The notes under the pieces were generated by a model. That model worked only from the letters and a program-made list of their open reading frames with translations. It was not told where the DNA came from and made no database searches. 64,000 nucleotides of DNA, taken from positions 1-64,000 of the forward strand of contig NZ_MPIN01000009.1 in NCBI RefSeq assembly GCF_001887355.1. The letters run 5' to 3'. Each line of letters begins with the position of its first letter. Position 1 is the first letter of the stretch. A program made the position numbers and the translations under genes. The stretch comes from Cystobacter ferrugineus. GTDB lineage: Bacteria > Myxococcota > Myxococcia > Myxococcales > Myxococcaceae. This document shows positions 15,701-24,655 of the stretch, one piece after another.

Positions 15701-18056
15701 GCTCGCACGCCGCGCGCTCGAGCCTCACCTTGAAGGCCAGCGCCGCGTCCGTCTCCCACGGATCTCCGGGGATGAGCGCGAACGCCTTGGTGAGGTAGAT
15801 GATGGCGGGACGATGCGCGATGGCGGCCTTGGCCTTGAGGCCCGCCTCCGCGTTCAGCCGCGCCAGGCGGTGGCGCTCCGCGGGCTCCTGGATGAGCTCC
15901 GCCCCGGCGTTGAGCTGGCTCACCACGTCGAAGAGCTGCTCCCGAAGCTCCTCGAGGGTGAGTCTGGCCAGCATCGCCCGGCCGATGCGCAGGTGGATGG
16001 CCATCTGCTCCTCCTCCGAGATGAGGCCATGGGCCGCCTGGTGGATGCGATCATGCAGGAAGCGGTACTGCTCCGGGCCACCGCGCATCAACAGGCCCTC
16101 CTGGAGCGCGGGCCCGAGCCCCTGCTCCACTTCGACCACGTCTTCCTGTCCGGAGAGGGTGCTCAACACCGTCAGGGAGAAGACATGGCCCACGCACGCG
16201 GAGAGGCTGAGCAGGCGTTGGACCGGCGCGGGCAACTGGCGCAGCTTGCCCACCAGGAAGTCCACCACGTTGTCCGAGTAGCCCATGGACTGGACGCGCT
16301 CGGCATCCCAGCTCCACCCGCCCTCGGGCGCGCGAACCAGCAGCCCGTCACGGTCCAGCGTCAGCATGAGCTGATTGAGGAAGAACGGGTTGCCGCCCGT
16401 CTTCTCGCGCACCATCGCCGCCAATGGAATGACGAGCTCCTCCCCCGCCCCCGGCAGGGCGTCCGCGACGAGCTGTCGCACCTGCTCCAGGCTCAGCGGC
16501 TCGAGCAGGAGATCGGTCACCCGGGCGCCGGACTTGCGGCTCGCATCCAACGTCAACATCAACGGATGGGCGGGGCTGATCTCGTTGTCCCGGTAGGCGC
16601 CGAGCAGCAACAGCGGCGGCGTCTCCGGGTGGGTGAGCAGGTGTTGGAGAAGCTGGAGGCTGGCCAGGTCCGCCCACTGCAAGTCATCCAGGAACAACAC
16701 CAGGGGTTGTTCCGGCGTGGCGAAGACGCCGAGGAACTGGCGGAACACCTGATTGAAGCGGGTGCGCGACTCGGTGGGCGGCAGCTCCTCGACCGGTGGT
16801 TGCCTGCCCGCGACGAGCTCCAACTGGGGGACGATGTCCACCATGCGCTGGCCCTGATTCCCCCAGGCCGACTGGAGACGCTCGCGCCACCGGGCCAGCT
16901 CCTCGTCGCTGCCCGCCAGCAGCTGCTGCGCCAATCCTCGAATGGCCTGGGCCAGCGTCGCGTAGGGAATGTCGCGCTGGAACTGCTCGAACTTGCCACT
17001 GAGGAAGAACCCACGCCGTCGCAACACCGGCTTGTGCAGCTCCTGCACCAGTGACGACTTGCCGATGCCGGAGTAGCCGCGCACCAGCATGAGCTCCACC
17101 TGCCCTCCGCGCAGCACCCGCTCGAAGCCACCCAGCAGCGTGGAGACCTGGGCCTCGCGCCCATAGAGCCCCTGCGGCAGATGGAATTGACGGGGGATGT
17201 CCCGGGTGCCCAACGGGAAGGGCTCGAGCGCTCCCTGGAGCAGCCCCTCGCGACACCGCTCCAGGTCGGCCCGGAGCCCCTCGGCGCTCTGGTAGCGCTC
17301 CTCGGCCGTCTTGGCCAACAGCTTGAGCACGATGGCCGAGACGGCGGGAGGAATGGACGGCAGCAGCTCGTGGGGCGGCCTGGGGCGCTGCGTCATGTGG
17401 GCGTGGAACCACTCGAGCGCATCACGTCCCTGGAAGGGACGGATGCCCGTGAGCAGCTCGTAGAGCGTCACGCCCAGCGAGTAGAAGTCCGTGCGGTAGT
17501 CCACCTGGCGGTTCATCCGCCCGGTCTGCTCGGGCGACATGTACGCCAGCGTCCCCTCGATGAGGTGGACGGGGGCCGCCTCCAGGTGCTCGGCCCGCTG
17601 GAGCGTGGCCCCTCCGAAGTCGACGAAGCGGACGCGTCCCGTCGGCTCGATGATGATGTTGCCGGGCTTGATGTCCTTGTGGATGACGCCGTGGCGGTGG
17701 ATCTCCCCGAGGTTGAACGCCATGGCGAGGGCGACGTCGAGAAAGCGTGGCAGCGCCATGGGCTGACCCACGAACTCGGACAGGGGCTCGCCCTGAACCT
17801 TCTCCATCAGGAGCACGGGGCGATCGAGCACCTGCTCGTGGGAGTAGGGATGGACCACGCCGCTCACGGTCCGCAGCCGTTGCAGGATGCCGAACTCACG
17901 GCGGTAGCGCTCGCGCTCGCGCGGGCCCGAGGACGACACGGAGGGCGTCTTGATGATGACCGGCAGGCCATCGGACTCACGCTCGGCCTGGTAGAGCACG
18001 TTCAAGCCGGTGGAGCGAATCGTGCTGAGAATCTTGTAACCTGGAATGTCGAACAT
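12768..18056 (-). CDS. Ser/Thr kinase-AAA ATPase-GAF-histidine kinase fusion
   Basis: Predicted 1762 residues. The N-terminal protein kinase domain has an invariant-Lys motif Val-Ile-Ile-Lys, catalytic His-Lys-Asp-Ile-Lys-Pro-Gly-Asn (Asp-128), Asp-Phe-Gly, and Met-Ser-Pro-Glu-Gln-Thr-Gly. An orphan-type AAA ATPase follows, with Walker A Gly-Tyr-Ser-Gly-Ile-Gly-Lys-Ser (Lys-333) and Walker B Leu-Phe-Leu-Asp-Asp-Leu. Next come a long helical TPR-like region, a GAF domain (about 1290-1445), a coiled coil, and a histidine-kinase module with phospho-acceptor His-1503 (His-Asn-Val-Gly-Asn) and HATPase boxes (Asn-Leu-Leu-Ser-Asn-Ala; Asp-Asn-Gly-Met-Gly-Ile; Gly-His-Gly-Phe-Gly-Leu). This architecture is common in myxobacteria and acts in the cytoplasm. 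I used the Met directly before the kinase fold; longer in-frame starts exist. The usual glycine-rich loop is poorly conserved. Confidence 0.9.
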   Translation of the reverse strand: MFDIPGYKILSTIRSTGLNVLYQAERESDGLPVIIKTPSVSSSGPRERERYRREFGILQRLRTVSGVVHPYSHEQVLDRPVLLMEKVQGEPLSEFVGQPMALPRFLDVALAMAFNLGEIHRHGVIHKDIKPGNIIIEPTGRVRFVDFGGATLQRAEHLEAAPVHLIEGTLAYMSPEQTGRMNRQVDYRTDFYSLGVTLYELLTGIRPFQGRDALEWFHAHMTQRPRPPHELLPSIPPAVSAIVLKLLAKTAEERYQSAEGLRADLERCREGLLQGALEPFPLGTRDIPRQFHLPQGLYGREAQVSTLLGGFERVLRGGQVELMLVRGYSGIGKSSLVQELHKPVLRRRGFFLSGKFEQFQRDIPYATLAQAIRGLAQQLLAGSDEELARWRERLQSAWGNQGQRMVDIVPQLELVAGRQPPVEELPPTESRTRFNQVFRQFLGVFATPEQPLVLFLDDLQWADLASLQLLQHLLTHPETPPLLLLGAYRDNEISPAHPLMLTLDASRKSGARVTDLLLEPLSLEQVRQLVADALPGAGEELVIPLAAMVREKTGGNPFFLNQLMLTLDRDGLLVRAPEGGWSWDAERVQSMGYSDNVVDFLVGKLRQLPAPVQRLLSLSACVGHVFSLTVLSTLSGQEDVVEVEQGLGPALQEGLLMRGGPEQYRFLHDRIHQAAHGLISEEEQMAIHLRIGRAMLARLTLEELREQLFDVVSQLNAGAELIQEPAERHRLARLNAEAGLKAKAAIAHRPAIIYLTKAFALIPGDPWETDAALAFKVRLERAACELQSGNVAEASRLAEDLPPRARTRADMVAAYHVRNDVFIGTGRIQEACACMLECLAMLGIEIPARPSQEEAAAAYAEVWTQLGTRPIRSLIDLPPMVDPDVKMRMIALSSLFAPAYFTSIHLLVIVLSRMVVLSMRHGFTESSVPGFIWLGVMAGPFFKQYREGYALGMLARDFVERHNLSHRRPNLLYGLQFISYWSQPFSVTQEITLGAFHHSVQGSDVLTACYSAMSIVLNRIAMGHNLEDVYQDSLVRADFARKVGSVDAQDIIRVYQRYVQQLRGYSLSFNTLSGEGFDEKTFETVLTSARMTSLRSAYFITKLRSRYMCGAYAEALESADQAVGVLWVLKISINMLDFHLFRALSLAACCEGQGAEAREKSLAAIRQHHAQLAEWAESCPETFRAPERMVFAELTRLTDPTDAANRIYEEALRAARENGFIQYAGVAAELAANFWRARQSPTLALTFAREARTAFLHWGARGKVQQMDARWPGLAPSSRTVAEDETSSTDSTQIDALTVVKAQQAISREIVLERLAATLMRVAIENAGAQHGALLLPSGDTLSVAAVSGASPDSAAQELPWTLIAYVKRTQEHVCIDDATQPHSFSSDAYLRRGTVRSVLCLPLMRQEIFAGVLYLENNLATNAFSPARLVLLSHIASQAAISIENARLYEDIQKGEAALRRANDELEQRVEERTRELKEAQARLVDTAREVGMTEVASNVLHNVGNVLTSAVINIELMRRAVGSSRVSRVKQASALLLDNRDDLVDFLTRDSRGIQLPDYLASLSAELLREQEKLLGDVETMARHIEHIRAIVQVQQTYAKTSVLEVECDLAQLIDDALRIQMGSLKRHGVSIIREVAVLPKVQVDKHKVLQILINLLSNARNALDVLPEDKRLLRVRLSSEGNVARIQVVDNGMGIAPGVREKLFSHGFTTRKDGHGFGLHSSVLAAQLMGGRLELESEGPGRGATATLELPLRREAAAS

Positions 18057-18321
18057 CTTGGCTCGGTCTACGTGCCGTCCCCTCCAGCGGGGAGCGTACA
18101 ACCTAACCTTGCCCTCCAGAAGCCACACCCACGGCATCCATGACCTGCTCGCTGAGTCCACCCCGGAGGCATGGGGTCCCCCGTGCGTCAGGCGAGGGGG
18201 AGTTCCAGCGTGGCCACGGACCCCTTTCATGGAGGGCGACCTGGGGAGGGGGGGGCAATCCGCACGGCGTCACGAAACGTGCGAGCCCGCTCCACCCGAC
18301 TGAATCGTTGGGGAGGCACCC

Positions 18322-18777
18322 ATGGCGGCCAGGAAGAAAAGACAGGCAGGGCAGGGAAAGCCAGCACGCCAGACGACCGAAGCCATTGAGCACCGCATCC
18401 CCCCGCTCGAGTACGATCCGTTCACCCCGGGCCTCGATCATCCAGAGTGGGTGCGTCAGGGGTTTCCCACCTACGTCGAGCACACGCACGAAAGCCTCGC
18501 GCGCAGCGTGCGCACGATCGAGCACCAGGGGCGCAGCATTTCCATCACCACCACCTACGAGGTACGCGTCGAGGGCCGCCTCGTCTCCCTGCACATGATG
18601 GTGGATGAGGAGGGACAGCTCTGGTCCCACCTGCGTCCCTACCAGACCTTCGCGTCGGCCCTGGAGCTCGTGAGCCACCTGCTCACGCGCATGCCCCACC
18701 TGTTCGAGGCGGCGCCCGACCCGCCCCCGGAGCATGATCCCTCCACGCATGGGCACGCGCACGGAGGTGCGCGATGA
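18322..18777 (+). CDS. MelC1-like tyrosinase caddie/copper-delivery protein
   Basis: Predicted 151 residues with a clear ribosome site (GGGGAGG) before ATG 18322. It has a basic N-terminus without an obvious signal peptide. The core (Tyr-Glu-Val-Arg-Val-Glu-Gly-Arg-Leu-Val-Ser-Leu-His-Met-Met, then Asp-Glu-Glu-Gly-Gln-Leu-Trp-Ser-His) matches the pattern of the Streptomyces tyrosinase cofactor MelC1 (VxVDGxxLHxM...dGxWxS). The C-terminal tail is His-rich (His-Gly-His-Ala-His-Gly-Gly), suitable for binding copper. The gene overlaps the tyrosinase start by 4 nt, as expected for a chaperone that loads copper into the enzyme. Confidence 0.75.
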   Translation: MAARKKRQAGQGKPARQTTEAIEHRIPPLEYDPFTPGLDHPEWVRQGFPTYVEHTHESLARSVRTIEHQGRSISITTTYEVRVEGRLVSLHMMVDEEGQLWSHLRPYQTFASALELVSHLLTRMPHLFEAAPDPPPEHDPSTHGHAHGGAR

Positions 18778-19703
18778 TTCGCCGGAACATCCTCTCGGAC
18801 GAGGGCGTCGGGCAGCAGTTCATCGATGGGGTGCTGGCACTCAAGGATCCGGCGCGCTTCCCGTGGCCGGGGCAGGAAGGGCTCTCCATCTATGACTTCT
18901 TCGTGGCGTGGCACCACCAGTCGATGATGCTCTTCACGCCCCCCACGCAGCAGGATCGCAACTCGGCCCACTCGGGACCCGCCTTCCCGCCCTGGCACCG
19001 GTACTTCCTGCTCCGATTCGAGGGGTACTTGATCGCCGCGCTCGGTGCCCCCGACTTCCGGCTGCCCTACTGGGACTGGTCCGCGGATGCGGCGCTCTCC
19101 GATCCCAGTCAGTCCCCCATCTGGAGCCAGGACTCCATGGGACGCTTCACGAATCCCGGCGTCTGGCAGGTCCGCGTCGTCCCCGCGGAGCGCGGACTCA
19201 CGCGATTGGCCCAGCCGAGGCCTCTCGATCGCTCCCTGGGAACGCTGGGCGCCGCGTTGCCCGCACGCGACGCGGTTCGCACGGTCCTACGCGATCAGCT
19301 CATGTATGACGCGCCTCCGTACAACAGCTCCGCCTCGGGCTTTCGCAACTACCTGGAGGGCTGGGAGGGTCCGGCGCGGATCCACAATGCCGTACATGTC
19401 TGGATTGGCGGCGACATGGCCGACAGCACCTCGCCCAACGATCCCATGTTCTACCTGCACCACTGCAACGTGGATCGCATCTGGCACGCCTGGCAGCTCC
19501 GCTACCCGGACGCCCCTTACGTCCCCGCGCAGAGCGCATCCAGCGACCTGGCCTTCCACCGGCTCGATGACGCCCTCTACTCGGTGTTCCGCGAGGCCAC
19601 GCCCGTTACCCCGCGCGGGGTGCTCAACCCCCTGGCCCTCGGAGCCCCCTTCGGCGCCGCCAACCACTACGACTACGACTCACTCGCGGACCTGCGGGAC
19701 TGA
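18774..19703 (+). CDS. Tyrosinase-family type 3 copper oxidase
   Basis: Predicted 309 residues. The CuA site is visible as Ala-Trp-His-His-Gln and Gly-Pro-Ala-Phe-Pro-Pro-Trp-His-Arg-Tyr-Phe. The CuB site appears as Ile-His-Asn-Ala-Val-His-Val-Trp and Asp-Pro-Met-Phe-Tyr-Leu-His-His-Cys-Asn-Val-Asp-Arg-Ile-Trp. These are the conserved His ligands of tyrosinases, which oxidise phenols or catechols to quinones and lead to melanin-like pigments. There is no signal peptide, so export, if any, would have to go through the partner protein. ATGA overlap with the upstream caddie-like gene shows an operon. The true substrate is not known. Confidence 0.9.
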   Translation: MIRRNILSDEGVGQQFIDGVLALKDPARFPWPGQEGLSIYDFFVAWHHQSMMLFTPPTQQDRNSAHSGPAFPPWHRYFLLRFEGYLIAALGAPDFRLPYWDWSADAALSDPSQSPIWSQDSMGRFTNPGVWQVRVVPAERGLTRLAQPRPLDRSLGTLGAALPARDAVRTVLRDQLMYDAPPYNSSASGFRNYLEGWEGPARIHNAVHVWIGGDMADSTSPNDPMFYLHHCNVDRIWHAWQLRYPDAPYVPAQSASSDLAFHRLDDALYSVFREATPVTPRGVLNPLALGAPFGAANHYDYDSLADLRD

Positions 19704-19944
19704 AGGCGCGATCGATCTCCCCTCCGCTTGACAGGCCGGAAGCACGAGTCGAGCCTCCCATCGCGAACTTCGGCCAGGAGTGCCCGGAGCCGGACTTCGA
19801 GCGGCTGCGCGACCGAGGACTCTCGTTCCAATGGGAGAGCCCACGGCCGCGCACGCTGGCGGCGGTGGGCGGCTTCCTGATGCCCATGCTGGGCGTCGTC
19901 CTGCTGCGTCGCGGGAAGCGGGGCCTCCGGAGCCCGGACGGCCG

Positions 19945-20748
19945 TTAGGCCCGCTCGCGCAGGAACTCCTCCAGCGCGGCGTTGAGCAACGCGGGCTCCT
20001 CCACGGAGGAGGAGTGTCCCCCGCGCGGCAGCTTCACCAGCCGCGAGCCCGCGATGGCCGCGTGGATGCGCTCGGCCTTGGCCGGCACCGTCGCCGTGTC
20101 CTCGGCGCCCACCACCACCAGCGTGGGCGTCCGGATGCGCGACAGTTCCTCATACACACTCCGCCGGCGGACCACGCCATTCACCGCGCGCCAGATGTCC
20201 CGCCGGTTCTGCATCAACCGCCGCCGCCACTCGGCCCGCTCCGCCGCGCGCGCGGGATCCTCCAGGAACGTGCGGCCGAACATGATGGGCATCACCCGAT
20301 CCGCCACCCACCGCATGCCGAACCAGCGCGCGATGAAGTTGAGCGCCTTGTAGCGCGGCACGTTCTCCGCGGGCTCCGGTTCCGCCGAGGTCTCCATGAG
20401 GATGAGCGAGCGCAACAGCTCCGGCCGCCGCGCCGCCAGCCGCATCCCCACGAAGCCTCCCATGGACAGGCCCGCGAAGTGGCAGGGCCCCACGCCCAGC
20501 TTCTCGATGAGCGCCACCGCGTCCGCGTACACCGTCTCCATGTCCACGGTGTCCACGCGCCACACGTCGCTCTGGCCCTGGCCCCGGTGATCATAGGTGA
20601 TGCAGCGGTAGCGGTCCTTCAGCGCCGCCACCTGCTTGTCGAACATCCGGCCACTCCACAGCAGGCCGTGACTGAACACGAGAGGCGCACCCGGCCCTCC
20701 CGTGTCCTCGTAATACAAACGGGTACCATTGACGTCCAACCAGGGCAT
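19945..20748 (-). CDS. Alpha/beta-hydrolase
   Basis: Predicted 267 residues. It starts Met-Pro-Trp-Leu-Asp-Val-Asn-Gly-Thr-Arg-Leu-Tyr-Tyr, typical of the alpha/beta-hydrolase superfamily close to 3-oxoadipate enol-lactonases and haloperoxidase-like enzymes. The oxyanion motif is His-Gly-Leu-Leu-Trp, the nucleophile elbow is Gly-Leu-Ser-Met-Gly-Gly, the acid lies in Gly-Ala-Glu-Asp, and the catalytic His in Gly-Gly-His-Ser. Cytoplasmic, substrate unknown. It is 36 nt downstream of an SDR gene on the same strand, so the two may be co-expressed. The 241 nt between the tyrosinase stop and this gene hold only a short open frame without a start, ending in a membrane-helix-like segment plus Arg/Lys, perhaps a remnant. 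Confidence 0.83.
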   Translation of the reverse strand: MPWLDVNGTRLYYEDTGGPGAPLVFSHGLLWSGRMFDKQVAALKDRYRCITYDHRGQGQSDVWRVDTVDMETVYADAVALIEKLGVGPCHFAGLSMGGFVGMRLAARRPELLRSLILMETSAEPEPAENVPRYKALNFIARWFGMRWVADRVMPIMFGRTFLEDPARAAERAEWRRRLMQNRRDIWRAVNGVVRRRSVYEELSRIRTPTLVVVGAEDTATVPAKAERIHAAIAGSRLVKLPRGGHSSSVEEPALLNAALEEFLRERA

Positions 20749-20784
20749 GGGGGGCTCCAGGGAAAGAGGGCTCGGGCCGCGGGC

Positions 20785-21552
20785 TCAGGTCGCGGTGGTG
20801 CCGCCGTCCACGACGAACTCCGAGCCGGTCATCATCTTGGACTCGTCCGAGGCGAGGTAGAGCACCGCGTAGGCGATGTCATCCGGCTCACCGAGCGCGC
20901 CGAGGGGAATCTTGCGCGCGAGCTTCGCCCGGCTCGCCTGCGGATCGCCCATGGCGGTCGCCAGCTTGTCGACCATGGGGGTCTCGATGAACGAGGGGTG
21001 CACGGAGTTGCAGCGGATGCCATAGCCCTTGTACGCGCAGTGCAGCGCCACCGACTTGCTCAGCAGCCGCACGGCGCCCTTGCTCGAGCTGTACGCCGGA
21101 AACTCGGCCACGCCGACCAGTCCCGCCACCGAGCTGATGTTGATGATGGAGCCCTTCGCGCCGCACTGGCGCATGGCCCGGATGCCATGCTTGCACCCCA
21201 GGAAGACCCCATCCACGTTCACCGCGTGCACGAAGCGCCACTGCTCCAGGGTCGTCGACTCGATGTCCGCCACGGCGCCCACGCCCGCGTTGTTCACCAG
21301 CACGTCCAGCCGGCCGAACGTGGACAGCACCTCGTCCACCACCCGCCCCCAGTCCTCCTCGCGCGTGACATCCAGCGTCCACGCGCGCGCGGACGCCCCT
21401 ATCGCCTGGGCCACTTCCCGGGCCCCTTCTTCATTCCGATCGGTGATCGCCACCCGCGCGCCCTCGCGCGCCAGCATCACCGCCATCGCCTTGCCCAGCC
21501 CCGACGCCGCTCCCGTCACCAGCGCTACCTTGCCTTCGACTCGGCCCGCCAT
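20785..21552 (-). CDS. Short-chain dehydrogenase/reductase
   Basis: Predicted 255 residues, the normal size of classical SDRs. Cofactor motif Thr-Gly-Ala-Ala-Ser-Gly-Leu-Gly lies near the N-terminus. Asp in Ala-Ile-Thr-Asp-Arg-Asn at the end of the second strand suggests NAD(H) preference. Asn-Asn-Ala-Gly, the catalytic Ser in Ile-Asn-Ile-Ser-Ser, and Tyr-Ser-Ser-Ser-Lys complete the active site. It resembles 3-alpha/glucose-1-dehydrogenase-like SDRs, but specificity cannot be assigned. The ATG at 21552 is right; in-frame sequence upstream is antisense to the divergent gene at 21635. It probably shares a transcript with the following hydrolase. Confidence 0.88.
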   Translation of the reverse strand: MAGRVEGKVALVTGAASGLGKAMAVMLAREGARVAITDRNEEGAREVAQAIGASARAWTLDVTREEDWGRVVDEVLSTFGRLDVLVNNAGVGAVADIESTTLEQWRFVHAVNVDGVFLGCKHGIRAMRQCGAKGSIINISSVAGLVGVAEFPAYSSSKGAVRLLSKSVALHCAYKGYGIRCNSVHPSFIETPMVDKLATAMGDPQASRAKLARKIPLGALGEPDDIAYAVLYLASDESKMMTGSEFVVDGGTTAT

Positions 21553-21634
21553 CGTGTGCCTCCTCGCGAATCCGCCGCGCAGCCTAACCGCACGGGCGCG
21601 TTCTCCCCTATCCTGGAAATCTGGGGAGGCGCAC

Positions 21635-22099
21635 GTGTCCGTGAGTCTGGAGCAGTTGCTGGCGGAGGAAGCCGAATTGCAGTTCGACCACCTGACGCAG
21701 GAGGACGTGCTCGCGTTGGGATTGAAGCTGCTCGAGCGAGCGCGGCGCGACCGGTTGCCCGTGGTCATCGACGTGGCGCTCGCGGGGCTCACCGTCCTGC
21801 ACTGCGCCCTTCCCGGCTGCCGCCCGGACAACGAGGACTGGGTGCGGCGCAAGCGCAACACCGTGGGCCGCTTCTGGCACAGCTCGTTCTACATGGGGCG
21901 CTACTACGCCTCCAAGGGCACGAGCCTGGCCGACAAGCCGCACCTCGCGCCTTCCGAGTACGTGGACCACGGGGGCAGCTTCCCCTTGCTGGTACGCGGA
22001 CTCGGGTGCGTGGGCAGCATCACCGTGTCCGGACTCGCGCAGGAGGAGGACCACGCCCTGGTGGTCGACGTCCTGCGCGAGTGGCGGGCGGGCCGCTGA
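21635..22099 (+). CDS. UPF0303/HbpS-GlcG-like heme-binding domain protein
   Basis: Predicted 154 residues, GTG start with a good ribosome site (GGGGAGG). The pattern Pro-Val-Val-Ile-Asp-Val-Ala-Leu, the Asp-Trp-Val-Arg-Arg-Lys-Arg-Asn-Thr-Val segment, Ser-Phe-Tyr-Met-Gly and the ending with Gly-Cys-Val-Gly-Ser-Ile-Thr-Val-Ser-Gly-Leu match the UPF0303 family of heme-degrading-domain proteins. These are small cytoplasmic proteins with a profilin-like fold; their exact activity is not settled. The gene is transcribed divergently from the SDR, with only 82 nt between the starts, and converges on sodC. Confidence 0.78.
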   Translation: MSVSLEQLLAEEAELQFDHLTQEDVLALGLKLLERARRDRLPVVIDVALAGLTVLHCALPGCRPDNEDWVRRKRNTVGRFWHSSFYMGRYYASKGTSLADKPHLAPSEYVDHGGSFPLLVRGLGCVGSITVSGLAQEEDHALVVDVLREWRAGR

Positions 22100-22105
22100 G
22101 GGCGG

Positions 22106-22630
22106 CTACTTCTTCTCGCCGATCACGCCGCACGCCACGCGGCCGCCCGAGTTGCCCGCGGGATCCGTGGCGAGGTCGTCCTGTCCCGCGTGGATGATGA
22201 GCGCCTTGCCCACCACGTCCTGCGCGGAGCCATCGCCAATCTTCCAGGCCTGCTTGGTGACCTTCAGCTTGCCCCGGCCATCCTGGCCGACCTCGATGTT
22301 GCCCAGGTCACCCAGGTGGTGGCCGGGATCCGCGGAGCCGTGGCTCACACCAGCGGGATTCCAGTGGCTCCCCGCGCTCGAGGCGTTGGCCGCGCTGCAG
22401 TCCCCGGTCTCGTGGATGTGGGCACCGTGCAGGCCCGGGGTGGCGCCGGCGACCTCCAGATCCATCGTCACCTTGTCACCGGACTCGGTGAAGGTGGCCT
22501 TGCCCGTGGTGAGGCTGTCGCTGCGGCTGTCCAGGGTGACGATGGCGCTGCGCCCCGTGCCGCACGCGGCGAGCACGAGCACGGCGGACATCAGGGACAC
22601 ACGGAAGAAGGCAACGGTAGGGTTCTTCAC
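22106..22630 (-). CDS. sodC: Periplasmic Cu/Zn superoxide dismutase, lipoprotein
   Basis: Predicted 174 residues from a GTG at 22630, preceded by GGGAAGGAG. The signal peptide ends Leu-Ala-Ala-Cys-Gly (lipobox), so the enzyme is lipid-anchored in the envelope. Metal ligands are visible in His-Gly-Ala-His-Ile-His, His-Trp-Asn-Pro-Ala-Gly, Gly-His-His-Leu-Gly-Asp-Leu-Gly-Asn and Ile-Ile-His-Ala-Gly-Gln-Asp-Asp. The two Cys of the structural disulfide are in Gly-Asp-Cys and Val-Ala-Cys-Gly-Val-Ile-Gly. It converts superoxide to hydrogen peroxide and oxygen. Longer in-frame starts would put a non-secretory Arg-rich segment first. Confidence 0.9.
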   Translation of the reverse strand: MKNPTVAFFRVSLMSAVLVLAACGTGRSAIVTLDSRSDSLTTGKATFTESGDKVTMDLEVAGATPGLHGAHIHETGDCSAANASSAGSHWNPAGVSHGSADPGHHLGDLGNIEVGQDGRGKLKVTKQAWKIGDGSAQDVVGKALIIHAGQDDLATDPAGNSGGRVACGVIGEKK

Positions 22631-22961
22631 GGAGGACACTCCTTCCCGCCAGGGCGGCGGGGCAGTGGGTGAAACGACTGGCCGCCTTGCTACCCGGCCA
22701 CGAGCGCTCCAGCCATCTGAAAACATGAACATCTTCGTGAGCGCTGTGGGTTGCTGGACGGTTGGCGGAGCACCCAGGGGAGCACACGAAGGGATTGCGC
22801 GAAAAATCCCGGAGGTTTACCTTGGGCGCACCAAGCGGTCCGGTGTTCTCCGTCCACGAGGCCTCGTACTCCATTGAAGCTGCACTCCTGAATCGTCAGC
22901 GCTGTCCGTCAGCCACTCCCGGGCCCCTCGTGCGTGCCCGGAACGATTCCGGAGTTCCCTC
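22631..22961. other. 331-nt intergenic region between divergent sodC and ABC-F gene
   Basis: No supported gene. It must hold the promoters of both flanking genes. The short open frames seen here lack ribosome sites and show no recognisable sequence. The direct surroundings of 22800-22830 are slightly AT-richer (GCGAAAAATCCC). Confidence 0.4.
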
Positions 22962-24464
<1,503 letters not shown>

Positions 24465-24655
24465 GGCGCGCTCACCCGAGGGGCACGCTCCTCCCCGCAA
24501 CCCATCGCCAGCCCACCGAGCAGCCAACCCTCACCCTCGCACTTTCGTGGATCCGCGCGCAGGGTTGAGGGGCGGTGCTCTGTTTTCCTCCTGGACCCGG
24601 ATGTGGAGCCATGAGGAGGAAGCTGCTTGGTGACACGGCATCAGCGTGAACTGGT

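Noticed and set aside
19704..19944. Small gene between tyrosinase and hydrolase
   Set aside because: The open frame with a membrane-like end has no start codon after the tyrosinase stop; too weak to call.
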